From positions 496,001 to 560,000 of the forward strand of contig VNKQ01000013.1 of the NCBI GenBank assembly GCA_016508695.1: a DNA stretch of 64,000 bases, in the 5' to 3' direction. The notes under the pieces are model-generated. The model was not told the DNA's origin. It searched no databases and saw nothing but the letters and a program-made list of their open reading frames with translations. The DNA comes from Hyphodiscus hymeniophilus (lineage: Eukaryota; Ascomycota; Leotiomycetes; Helotiales; Hyphodiscaceae). Shown here in pieces: positions 35,536-47,167 of the stretch (position 1 is its first letter; every line of letters begins with the position of its first letter). The translations under genes were made by a program, and so were the position numbers.

Positions 35536-37321
35536 CTAACAAGCCCAAGCCCAGAACTTTCCCCATAGCGTTGTTGGCACGGAAATACTCCAGACTGTAT
35601 CATCATGGTCCAAACACCCGGTATCGATATCCGCCTCCTCAGCCTTGACAAACCTAGTCTTACACACAATTTTGTGACAGACATACATGACCAGAAAAAT
35701 GATGACCGAGAGATAAGCCACGAAGAAGTCAGTCGTGTTCCACGGGATGAACGCCGTGAAGCCATTCGTCAAGATGATGAGGACGTTGAAGAACAACCCA
35801 TACCAAGCGAAATACGGCTGCCACATGGCCTTGTAGGGCAAGGTATCGCGCCTGATATTCCGCACGGCGAGCGCGCGCATGAAGGCAATGTGGCAGGCGT
35901 TTATAGAAGCCCATGAGATGAAGCCCGCCACGGCGGTGATATTCAGGAGCCACTCGAAGACCTTGCCTGCGTTGGTGGAGAGGTTGAGGAAGGCGAGGAG
36001 GCCGAACGCTGCTGTGAAGAGGACCGCTGTGTAGGGCACGCCGCGCTTAGTCGTCCACTTCAAGAAAGCAGGGGCGAGACTCGCGTCTGCCAGGCCGACG
36101 AGGATCCGGGAGCCAGAATACACGTTTGAGTTTGCGGCTGAGAGGACGACGAAGAGGAGCACGGCGTTGATGATTGATGGCAGGACTTTCACGCCTGCGA
36201 GCTGTGCTGCGATGACAAAGGGAGAGGCTGTTGCGTCTGAGGCCGAGGAGAGGAGGCTGGGGTTGTCAGACGGGATTAGGAGGCCGATGAAGAAGACGGT
36301 GAATACGAAGAAGAAGAGAATTCTGTAAAATGTCTTCTTAATGGCTGCAGGGACGTTCTTTCGTGGATTCTCGGTCTCTCCGGCTGCAATACCCACGAGT
36401 TCAGTACCTTGGTAAGAGAAGCCTGCTTGGACCAGGACAGCCCAGAATCCGACAAATTTGGCTAAAGCATCGTTGTCCGTGATCAGATAGGGAGCGAACG
36501 CACCAGGGTTGCCCCAGGTGTGGAATCCAAGGTAGCCGTGTTGTCCTGCTCCAGCATCGATGCATATTCCGAATATGAGGAAACCGAGGACGGTAAGCAC
36601 CTTGATTGACGAGAACCAGAACTCAAATTCTCCATAGAACGAGACAGGGAGGAAATTAATAGCGGTAATCACGATCCAGAAAACTCCGATGAAAATGCCA
36701 ATTGATATTCTGGAGTCCCAATACTGAATAATAAGCCCCGTAGCAGTGAGTTCCAAAGCGTAAGTCATGGCCCAGGAGAACCAGTAGATCCATCCCATTG
36801 AAAAGCCCAGGCTTGGATCGATGAAGCGAGCTGCATAATTGGTAAAGGCCCCCGAGATTGGGATATAGGTCGCCATCTCTCCAAGCGATGTGACCACGCT
36901 GTACACGATGGTTCCAACAAAGATGTAAGCAATGAGAGCACCTGCTGGTCCCGACTTGGCGATTGCACCACCACTTCCAATAAACAGACCTGTGCCTAGA
37001 GTTCCCCCTGCAGTGCTATTAGCACGGAAGTCATATTACCAGAACCGTGGGTATTAGTGAGTGGCAGGCGAGTAAAACGGGAGTTGCAGAAGATGAGGAG
37101 CTATGTGAAGTGGCAAGCGGCGAGGATCAGGTACCTATGGCAATCATCTGAAGATGTCTACTCTTCAATCTTCTCTGCAGCTCAGGCCTGTCACACACAG
37201 CAATCTTCTCCGGATCACTTGCTCCATCGCCGAGGGAACTCCGCTGCTTCGATCCCAGATACCTCGCAGTCTTCGTCTCGACCATTGGAGGTGATTCGAT
37301 CTTGTCTACTTGGCTTGCCAT
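35536..37321 (-). CDS. YAT/AAP-type amino-acid permease
   Basis: APC-superfamily plasma-membrane amino-acid/proton symporter with 12 predicted helices. Two minus-strand exons, 37321-37135 and 37007-35536, give 552 residues. The junction regenerates RHLQMIAIGGTLGTGLFIGS, the invariant first-helix motif of fungal permeases. Later motifs include EMATYIPISGAFTNYAARF, the FSYQGTELVGIAAGETENP segment and SRILVGLADASLAPAFL. The cytosolic N-terminus is 50-60 residues long with several Lys residues that could be ubiquitinated (inference). The last residues (SISVPTTLWGKFWAWAC) resemble the FWC-type C-terminus used for palmitoylation in yeast homologues, but here a Trp-Ala-Cys ends the protein. Substrate probably basic or broad-range amino acids; not provable here. 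Confidence 0.9.
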
Positions 37322-38295
37322 GACTGCAGCTCTGCACCAATAAGGAAAAATGAAAACAAAAGGCGTACGAAATCCAAAATGCTGAATAGATAAAGCTTCC
37401 CGACAAAAGCCCACAGGGTATTTTGGTCACTTTATAGGAAAGGCTGGTGATGAAATTTTCCCGCCTCAAGGACTGGGTCCATCACGTGGTGCCAAGGATA
37501 AGGGAAAATTTTGGTAGGAAATACGGAAAAGCCTGCAAAAGCCGCATCGCGCCCCTCCAAACTAATGAGAGAGTGGGCCAAGTCCTGCGGCTAGAAATGG
37601 CAGAGAGATTGAGCAGGAGAGAAATCTGGCCTGACATGGTGCATGTTGCTTGTCCCTTAAGACGGCGGCGACGAGGTGGAAAATTCTTTGGGAGATATCG
37701 AAAGCTTAAGGTTCAGGAAATAGATCCTGGGTTGGGGGTGTTGTGCCTCAAATAGGCTGGCACTCTAACCCCTGGAGCTTCGTTTGTTCAGGGCCGTCCC
37801 GATTCAGAATGAGGATCACGTGAGCAACGATCCCTAAATATCTTTACACCAGCGGGTGTCTACTCCTATAAACCTCAAACCGACAAGCAACATCACTACC
37901 AAATATGCTTTTCTGGAGCTCACCTCGATTCGGTGTCACTAGATTATTGTCTACCTCTTATCGACCCGTATACAGTGTCCTTGTGGGAACATTCAATGTT
38001 CGCAATCGAAATCGTCGAGGTGTTGCTTGGCCAAACTTGGCGCGAGATTAGGAGCCTTAGAATGAGATAGAAATCACCGAAGGACTCTTATCAAATTTAC
38101 AGTACATTCAACCCCAAGTCGGTAAGCTGACGTCCGGGTCATCATCTACTACAAGAGTGGGAGCACCAATTACGAATTTCAATACTCAACTCACAAAACC
38201 GGCCGTCTCTTATCATGCACATGAGCATACGTTATTTTCCACATCTCCACTTCCTTTCGCTGCTCTAGGAAGTCCCTGTTTCCATCAAGGTCATT
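37322..38295. promoter_or_regulatory. Divergent promoter region
   Basis: About 970 bp between the permease (-) and hydantoinase (+) start codons. No gene recognised. Confidence 0.45.
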
Positions 38296-41200
38296 ATGTA
38301 TCGCATAGGTATCGATGTTGGTGGAACAAATACAGACTCAGCATTACTCGATTCACGTGCTCTCTCCACACCATCACGTGGCCTCTTGGCTTCATGCAAG
38401 ACTCCCACAACTCCAGATATTACGTCTGGAATCAAGACTGCGGTAGAACTAGTGCTGGAGAAGTCTCAAGTGGTTAGGAGAGATGTCTTAAGCGTTGCAA
38501 TTGGGACGACCCATTTCGTCAATGCGGTGGTGGAAGCTGATGCAGGGCGATTGAGTCGTGTGGCTGTTGTACGGTTGTGTGGCCCATTCACAAAACAGGT
38601 ATATTTACTAAAGCTTGACCTGCTGAGTTAGCTGAAATATTTAGATACCACCATTTCTGGACTTCCCGTCGAATCTTAAATCTATTATGGAAGGCCCTAT
38701 CTTCTACCTCAACGGCGGCTTGGAGATTGATGGCCGCGAAATTACACCGCTTGACCCAGCAGAGGTGAAGGCTACAGTTGAAGCGATCCACGATGCGGGA
38801 ATCAAAATGATAGCTCTTGTGGGAGTGTTCTCTCCTCTCGATCATGACGGTATTCATGAAGAGCGTTGCAAATCCATCATGCTTCAGCAGGACCCTTCTC
38901 TTTCGATTGTCTGCTCCCATAACATTGGTGCATCCGGACTCATCGAGAGAGAAAACGCAACCATTCTCAATGCTTCAATCTTGCCTCTGGCTCGGAAGAC
39001 TGTCCATGGGTTTCGTCAAGCGATGTCGAAACTTAAACTTAATTGTCAGCTCTACCTCACGCAAAATGACGGCACGCTCACTGATGCTGCTACCGCTGCT
39101 GAGTTTCCGATTCGTACTTTTGCAAGTGGTCCGACAAACAGTATGCGAGGAGCTGCTTTCCTCCAAGGTTTAGACCAGCCAGGATCGTTCTCCGATAAAC
39201 AGGTATTAGTCGTGGATATCGGTGGGACGACTACCGATATATGTGCTCTTCTGCCATCTGGATTTCCTCGTCAAGCACCGAATTTTGTGGAGGTCGGTGG
39301 CGTAAGGACTGCGTTTTCAATGCCCGAAGTGCTGTCTATTGGGCTTGGCGGAGGAAGCTTGATCAAAGTCGATAATGATGCCGTCAGCGTAGGGCCCGAA
39401 TCCGTTGGTCATCGGCTGACAGGTGATGCGCTTGTCTTTGGAGGCGAGGTCATGACTGCAACGGATATTGTGGTTGCTTCTGGTATCAGCACGATTGGCG
39501 AACCTAAAAGAATAGAACACATCTCTACCGCTGTCATCACGAAGGCTAGAAAGGCCATTAAGAACCAACTCGAGAAATCTATCGAAGAGATGAAGGTGTC
39601 TGCCACTCCCGTAACCGTCCTACTCGTTGGTGGAGGGTCGGTAATTGTGATGGATGAACTCGAGGGCGTTGAGGAATGTATATCTCCACCGCATCACGAC
39701 TCAGCTAACGCGGTTGGAGCTGCGATTGGGAATATTGCCGGGGAGATTGACATCATTGAAATTATGGCTGATCGGGATGAGAAGGCTGTCTTCAAGGCAG
39801 CTGAGGAGATGGCAATTGCAGCTGCCATTACAAAGGGTGCTGATGCCGACGATGTGAAAATCGTTCAGTTTGACAAAATCCCTCTGCAATATGTTACAAA
39901 CAAAGCCACGCGAATTGTCATCAAGGCAGTTGGCAAGTTGGCTGTAAGCGAGGGCAAGCCGGCACGAGGGGTCGAGGTTGATTGGGAGGAGGAGCCCCAG
40001 GAGGAAAACAAGGAGAAAGGGAAGCACAACAAAATCTCAAAGTCGAACCTCACGAATACTCTGGGGAACCCATCACTGAGCGTAGACATAGCCTCATATA
40101 GACCAGAAGTCAAGAACGGAGTGTGGTATCTATCATCAGTCGACATCGAGTTTATAGCTTGTGGCACTGGGATCCTCGGCACTGGCGGAGGTGGACCTTC
40201 ATACAATGCTTCCCTCGTTGCGCTATCATGGCTCTCCTCGGCCCCTGGCAAGATGCGTGTGATACCACCGTCCTCTCTTGCCGACACAGCCATCTGCGTC
40301 TTCCCCGCAGGCTACGGCGCGCCAAGCGTGAGTTCTGAAAGGATGGATTCCGGGACTGAAATCTTCACTGCAATCGACGCTATCAACAAAGTAATGGGCT
40401 ACAAAGATTTTGACGCATTGATGACAGGCGAAATAGGAGGCGGAAATGGACTCGCGACATTCCCGAGCAGTGTCAAGTATGATCGTCCGATTGTGGATGC
40501 CGATTTTATGGGACGGGCATATCCGACCCTCGCACATGGACTTCCATATGTTTATGGGTGCTCAATCACCCCTTGTGCGATGGCAGATGCCAAGGGGAAT
40601 ATTTCGATTGTCATGGTAAGTTCGCGTTTGCTTTTTCGTGATGATAGCAATCTAGTGACTACCATACTGATCCATCTGAACCAGTCTGGGGAGTCCAACG
40701 CAAAGGTGGAAGGTCTCATGAGAACAACATGCGTCGAACTCGGCCTCTCTGCCTCCATGGCTGGCTGTCTCATCAATGGAGCTGAGGTGAAAAAGATCAC
40801 CGTGCCCAATACACTCTCTCAGTCATGGCATCTAGGCCGCGCTGTTCATCTCGCACGACGCGAGAAGACGGATCTCATTAAAGCCATCTTCGATACCACA
40901 CCAGGCCGACTTCTGTATAGCGGGAAAATTATCAGCATCACCCGCGATGTATCACGAGGGTATACAATTGGTCGCTGCTATATTGCGCCTACGCCCGACG
41001 ACGAGCTCGATTCCACCGCTTCGGCAACAAGGGAGACCAGGAATCTAATGATACCGTTCCAGAACGAGTATCTGTATGCCGCGTATGTCGATCCTTCTTC
41101 CTCTGGCTCCAACGAGGGTGAGGAGGAAGAGGATGTCATCTGCACTGTCCCAGATTTGATCAGCATCCTTGGCCAAGATGGTGAAGCACTGGGTTCTCCA

Positions 41201-41383
41201 GAATTGAGATATGGCTTGAAGGTCAAGGTGATCGGTATGCCAGCTCATCCATTATGGACTGGCACGGAGGAAGGATTGAAGGTTGGTGGGCCAGAGTTCT
41301 TTGGCTTTGATATGAAATGGCAGAGCGTGGGCGAGTATAAGATGCCTAGGAGTGTGATTGAGGAGTATGATACGGTCGCGTGA
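38296..41383 (+). CDS. Hydantoinase/oxoprolinase family protein with C-terminal DUF917
   Basis: ATP-dependent opening of a lactam or hydantoin-type ring is the family activity; the exact substrate is unknown. Exons: 38296-38598, 38645-40615 and 40685-41383, giving 990 residues. The third boundary is deduced: 40616-40684 starts GTAAGT and ends CCAG, is 69 nt and in frame, and its removal joins GNISIVM to SGESNAKVEG as in relatives. The N-terminal part is an actin-like ATPase fold with phosphate motifs IGIDVGGTNTDSALLD (residue ~4) and VVDIGGTTTDICAL (~residue 200). A Lys/Glu-rich linker precedes the DUF917 domain (about 600-985), which starts VDIEFIACGTGILGTGGGGP and includes GEIGGGNGLATF. This two-domain layout is common in ascomycetes. 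The gene is divergent from the permease, and supply of nitrogen from a cyclic amide is a reasonable guess. Confidence 0.88.
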
Positions 41384-42854
41384 GCAGGTTGTGAAAGGAG
41401 TCGAACAGCACATGTATTCAGCGCAATCTACTCCATGATGATTGACGGGCTTGAGGCCACAATTAGGTGGCCTTTATCATGGCATTCTCTCTTCCATTCT
41501 TTTGGCTCGTGCCGACAATGCCCACTTTGATAAATATCCTACATATTGAAACAAAATGTTTAACTTCGATCGTCTTTGCTCAGCGTTCGTTCATACCTCA
41601 CAGCTCTGTTCAATTGGGACTTGAGGTGGCCTTGCAGGCTTTCATTCAAACACTAAAGGATAAATCTCCGAAAAAGGCCATTTGACTTCCTAGACTTCCG
41701 GAATTTCAGAGTCTTGGTTTTTGACAACGAACCTGGGCGACAAAGTGATCGAGTAAATAGTCCACGATCTACGGTGGACTGCCAAGATGGTAAAGTGGTT
41801 TCAGCGTCGCCAGAGTATCAGGCCTTCCAGCTCCGGTACGTTGATATTGGGACGACGAGAATATCCTACCGAAGGTTTTGCTTGACGACGCTTCACAGGG
41901 GATTATTGAGGTCGAGATTGTATTGTTGGCCGCCATCGCGGTATTTGCTTTACGTGACCATACACCATGCTAATCGTAGGCGTCAAAAAGTCTCTTGGGA
42001 GGGTTGTTGATGAGATATCCCGTGCCCCTCGAAAGTCAATGCCCCAGCAGCCCGTGCTTGCAACTCAAATCTTTCACATGCCGTTCCCCATTACAGTGTT
42101 GTCCCCGAAATTAGTTGGTTTTGGAGGTGTGGAAGAGGGGGAGAGTTGGAGCATTCCCGAGGGATTCCGGGTATATCTTGCCACTCAATTCCGACTTTCC
42201 AACCATAATTGATGAGTGAATGCACTCACGGCTCGGTACAGTATTTTCTCAGCAGCCAGGTGGGCCGCCCTCTTAGGACGTCCCAAAGTCACCTACTTCT
42301 ATGATTTTGTCTAATAGCAAAAGTGCGTTTATCTCAAATTCCGACCTTGGAAATCTTTGTTTGTTTATTCACTGTCATAACCAATGTCCTCAATCGATCG
42401 TGAGGGCAGCCGAGCTGCATTGTAAATCGCTCAAATCATCAAAAGTTATGGACGACACAGTCGCCCCGCAGTACTTGTCAGTAAACCCAATATATACCCA
42501 ATCGCTTAGGTTATTTGAGTAGATGGTATAAAAGGGTATCCTTGCGGCCAATTTGAAAGGGAGATACATCGTACCTGGGCCTTGTGTAAGTTGTGTACCA
42601 ATAGATTACACCGAGTATTTTGGCCCAATACCATGCCTCGGTTGCCCCTGCTTGAACTTTAAAGTCCGCGGACTAGAGCAATCTTTATCGGATCCCGTCT
42701 TCCGACTTTGTTCTAATTCAAGGTCTGGAGGATGTTTGAGCTTAGGCCTCGAGGCTCGAGCTCGATGATGCCGTTGATAGACGATGGACAATCCCTGGCC
42801 AACAGGTACCAAAGCGATTATCGATTGGCGAAAGAGCGGGACAGATAGCCTTCA
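41384..42854. other. Intergenic region, no gene supported
   Basis: About 1.5 kb. Several short open frames (for example 41467-41685, 42301-42522) without domains. Ends at the hAT target duplication. Confidence 0.45.
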
Positions 42855-42862
42855 GTCCCAGC
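42855..42862. repeat. Left 8-bp target duplication of hAT element (GTCCCAGC)
   Basis: GTCCCAGC directly precedes the left inverted repeat and recurs exactly at 45957-45964. Confidence 0.93.
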
Positions 42863-45800
42863 CAGGGTTGTGATTTTAATTAGTATTTTTAGTATTTAAT
42901 TTTAATTAATTTAATTTAATTAATTTTAATTAGCATTTTCAAAAATTAAGGTAATTTTAATTAGTACTTAAATTAAATTAGGTTAATTTTAATTAATTTT
43001 AATTAATTATAAATTCTAATTAATAATTAATTTAATTTTGAGAAATTAAGTATATTTGTAAATTAGTATTTTAAGTCTTTAAAAACTATAAAATATATAT
43101 ACTTAAAAATAGTAACAATTTATTCTTTTAATCCTCTTCTTCTTCTTCTTCTATAAGAGAGTTATTTAACTCTAATATATCTTTAATTCTCCAACTTTTT
43201 AATAATATAATCTTCTTAAGTTCTTTAGGATCTAAGTTATTCCTATTTTTAGTACTAATATTACTACTAATACTAAAAACTCTTTTTATAGAAGCCGAAG
43301 TAGCAGGAATCATTAAATACTTCTTAATTATTATATATAAAATAGAATAGTTATTTTTATTTAATTTCCAAAATTCTAAAGGATTTATTTTAGAATTAGA
43401 AGTATTATCTTTAATATAAGATAAATACTCTTCTTCTCTTTCTTCTACTTTATTATTATTAATAAAAATATCTTTATCTATATCTTCCGAATCCGAAGAT
43501 TCATTATATAAATTAATATTATTATTATTAATATTAGAATTATTCAAAGAAGATTTTATTAATAAATATTCTTCTTTTAATAACTCTAAAACGTCTTCTT
43601 TAATAGAAGGATAATAGAATAATAAACCCCCCTTATTAAAATGACTTAATTTAAATCTAGGATCTAAAATTAAGCTTATAATATAAGGCTTATATTTTCT
43701 TAAAGAATTAAAATTTAATTCTTTAGGAAAATATTTTTCAAACTTAATAATACCTTTATCAATAGCTTCTATAAAGTTATTAATATTAATAATACTATTT
43801 ATTAGATTAAGACTTAAGATAAGATCTCTCTTTTTAGCTTTTAGATCTTTATATATTTTATAAATATATAATAGACTATAGTTTAAAGTAGTATATATTT
43901 GTCCTTGTAATTTAGTACTAGGATAAACAAATATATAAAATATATCTCTTAAAGTACTTAAAATAAGCCAATCTTGTTCTAATAATATATACTTTTTAAA
44001 AGTATTATTAGAAGTATTATTAAATATATATTCTATTACTTTTCTTAAAGTAATAGATATATCTAACATTTTATAAGTAGAATTCCACCTAGTTATATTA
44101 TCTAAGGGAATTTTCTTATTATTAAACTTTTGAGGTATATCTCCCGAAAGCTTATATTTATTATAACCTTCTAAAAATAATTGTTATAATCCTTGAGTAT
44201 ATTTAATAGAGGTTATAATTTTTCTTAATTTTTGGACTAGATTTAAATTAGATTCTATAATATTATTATTATTATTATTAATATTAATATTATTAGTAAA
44301 ATTAGATAAATCTATTTCTAAGTCTTTATTTAATAGATAATTACTTAGAATATCTCCTACTACTATATTAATAATATAAGCTATATATCGGATATCAAAT
44401 AGCTCTTTATTATTATTATTATTAATAATATATTTTAATAAAGTAGTATTATTAGAAGCATTATCTCTAGTAATAAAAATAATATTATCTAATTTTAAGT
44501 TATATAAGTTAAATATCTTTATAATATTATTATATAAATATAAATCCGTATAACTTTCTAATAACTCTTCAAAACCTAGTAATTTATAATTTAAATTTAA
44601 ATCTTTATCGAAATAAATTAAAATTATTCCTAAATAAGCTTTTTGAGTATTAGAGGTCCAAGCGTCTAGTATTATAGAAAATAAAGTATTATCTATAATA
44701 AGTTCTTTAAGAAAAAACTTGTATTCTTTTAAAGAATTTTCGTAAGTTTTATCTAATATAGTCTTTATTTTCTACCTATTAATAATAGGTGAAGATTTAT
44801 TATAATAATTTAATAAATCTTTAAAAGACTCCGAATTTAATAAATTAAAAGAAAGATTATTCTCTATTATAAAGTTTAATATTTTTAATAGAGCTTCTTC
44901 TTCTATAAATTCGTTAAAAGTATTAGATCTAATCCTTTTATTAGAACTATTATCTAAAGTAAAGAAATTAGTAGATTTAATTTTATTTAAATCTAATGTC
45001 TTTAATTTAGATTCGCTTTTAATATTATAAGCTATAGTAAAGTGTTTATTCTTATAATGTTAAATAAAATTAGAAGATTGAAAACCGTCTAATTTTATAA
45101 TTTTATTATAAGAACAAATAGAACAAACTACTTTTATTTCTCTTTCTTTATTATAATTTATAGGTAATAAAGTCCGAGTAAATAGCTTATTTTTAAATAT
45201 ATAAATAGATTCGTCTTTTAAAGAAGGTAAAGTATAAGTCGATTTATTATACTTTGAATTTATATATTTATTAGGTTCTATAATAGATAATTCTTGATTA
45301 TTATCTATTATTTCTTGTAAATTAGAACCTTGCTCTTAATTACTAATATTATCTTCTAGATAATTATTAATAGAGTTTATAAAGCTTTGAGAATCTATTT
45401 TAATATAATATATAATAGTTATATTATATTAAATAAATAATAAGGATAAAGTTTCTTAAAAAGATATTATAATATATTGTATTTTATATTATAAAGAAGA
45501 GTGTTTGTTATTTAAAAAGTAAGAATCAAGTAGATTCTAAGGCTCCTTTATATAATAGTTTAAAAAAATCTAGAATATTCTATTTATATTACAAATAGAT
45601 TACTCTAGAACTCTATAGAATCCTATAGAACATTCTAGTAAACTCTAGAAAAATCTCGCTTTTTAATTAGTAGATACTATTACTAATACTTAGTAAGTAT
45701 TATAAACTATTATAAACCATTCTAGTACTTACTAGTGCTTACTAGAAGTATCTAAAGGTAGCTATAATATATAGATTTTTAAATTACTATATTTAGAAAT

Positions 45801-45956
45801 TAATTATTAATTTAATTTAATTATTAATTAATTTTCTTAATTTAATTTAATTTTAGTATACGCTAGCTTTAATTTAATTAATTTTAGTATAGGTTTTTAT
45901 TAATTAATTTTAATTTGGGGGTAAATTAAATTAAACTAATTAAATTCACAACCCTG
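42863..45956 (-). mobile_element. hAT family DNA transposon, 3,094 bp
   Basis: Terminal inverted repeats begin CAGGGTTGTGA on the left and end TCACAACCCTG on the right. They continue inward as TTTAATTAG-type AT-rich repeats and are flanked by a perfect 8-bp duplication GTCCCAGC. The TIR consensus, duplication length and the C-terminal dimerisation domain of the encoded protein all identify hAT. The interior is extremely AT-rich with almost no CAG or CTG, the same C-to-T signature as in the Copia element. Ends intact, coding frame broken. Confidence 0.95.
43128..45405 (-). pseudogene. hAT transposase, interrupted by RIP-type stops
   Basis: One frame on the minus strand can be followed from about 45405 to the stop at 43128, roughly 760 codons, the normal size of hAT transposases. 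From the N-terminal side it contains a BED-type zinc finger (VVCSICSYNK with two downstream His), SIILDAWTSNTQKAYLG, ITRDNASNN, NITRWNSTYKML and the C-terminal dimerisation motif NPLEFWKLNKNNYSILYIII. That last segment leads to ATSASIKRVFS and KELKKIILLKSW. At least four in-frame stops interrupt it (near 45335, 45060, 44775 and 44190); those examined are readable as CAA-to-TAA or TGG-to-TAG changes. Only the last 313 codons (43128-44069) are open. A His-to-Tyr change in RYIAYIIN also fits C-to-T mutation. No start codon remains. Confidence 0.9.
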
Positions 45957-45964
45957 GTCCCAGC
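45957..45964. repeat. Right 8-bp target duplication of hAT element (GTCCCAGC)
   Basis: Exact copy of 42855-42862. Confidence 0.93.
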
Positions 45965-47167
45965 TGGTCGGCTGGGGTACCTCTGTTGGAAGTGGGAAGA
46001 GTGGTGGCCGCCTTCCGGAGGAGGACCGAGCAACTGCAGAATGTACCAAGTAAGGACCACGATCCTTCCATGGGCCTTTAAAGTTCTCGATCGAAAGTGG
46101 TTTCTTTTTCACAAAGACTTCTCCACACGACGGAACACACCGTTGTGTACACCGGTTGTTTAGACAATGTTATCTATCAACTGTCATTTCTACCTACTCG
46201 AGTCAAGTCCAACAGTTCCCCGCTAACACCCTGGTGATTGGCATGAGAGTTCGCCACCAAGCGGGCCCCCTGAAACCTGCATGTAGGATGCAAGATTGAC
46301 CAGATTCGACTGGAGAATCCCTTCCCGTTGGCTGGGTCAATCCTTGGGAACAGGCAGACTGTGTTTGTCAACTTTGTCCCCGCTACTATCGAGATCGGAA
46401 TCAGCAACCTGGTTTCCTGGAAGTCGAAGACCGTCCATCTGAGTGGTGGCGTTAGCCAGGCTGCTCGCACGGATTTCTGTCTCATGCCCAAGTACTGTAT
46501 TTATGATCGTCCGTGCGACGCAGCCCCGCCAGCCCTGGCGACGGCGTGCCGCCCAGGCGCGATGAAGCTGTCTGTCATACCAAGAAATGCGCTAAATGGA
46601 GGACTGCATTTGCATTTCAACAATAACCCACTTTGCTCTCCAAATATGGCTCACAGAGTCACATGGATTTCGGTTTCAAAGTGGACGTTCCTGTAGCGTA
46701 TTCAGGATATCTGCGAGTCTACTCTGGGTTTTCTTTAGAGTTTTTCACGGGGAAGTGTTGGTGTTTTTCAACTGTGCTTGTGAAACTCTATTCATGGTGT
46801 CTGAAAGCCTATGAACGTCTAGCGAGTACGCATAGACATCCCTCTCGGATACGCGGAGGCCTTCCTATCCAAAGTCGAGTCTCGCTGATTAAACTTCACC
46901 CGCTTTGGAAAGCCACCTCGTGCCGTCTCGGTTGATAACTCCCATTTTTTGCAAGCATGCAATGCAATGCAAGCCTGCAAGCCTCTTTCGGATTTGTCTC
47001 ATTCGACCAACATGTACGTAGTTAACGTCAGTGCAAGCTCAATGCACTGTGAGCGGGAGGATGTCGAATTGTGCTAAGCATTCAAATACCCATACCATCG
47101 ACCTAGCTTACTGATGTTCCTCCCACCACGACTTCTAAAACTTCTTGCGGATTTGAAGCTTTTCGCC
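45965..47167. other. Intergenic region, no gene supported
   Basis: About 1.2 kb between the hAT element and the seven-helix protein gene. An open frame at 46328-46696 (+) has no recognisable domain. A run of CAAGC/TGCAA-type short repeats occurs near 46960-46985. Confidence 0.45.

Noticed and set aside
42863..45956. hAT element as source of the nested MITE
   Set aside because: Terminal repeats differ (CAGGGTTGTGA versus TAGGCTGGCC).
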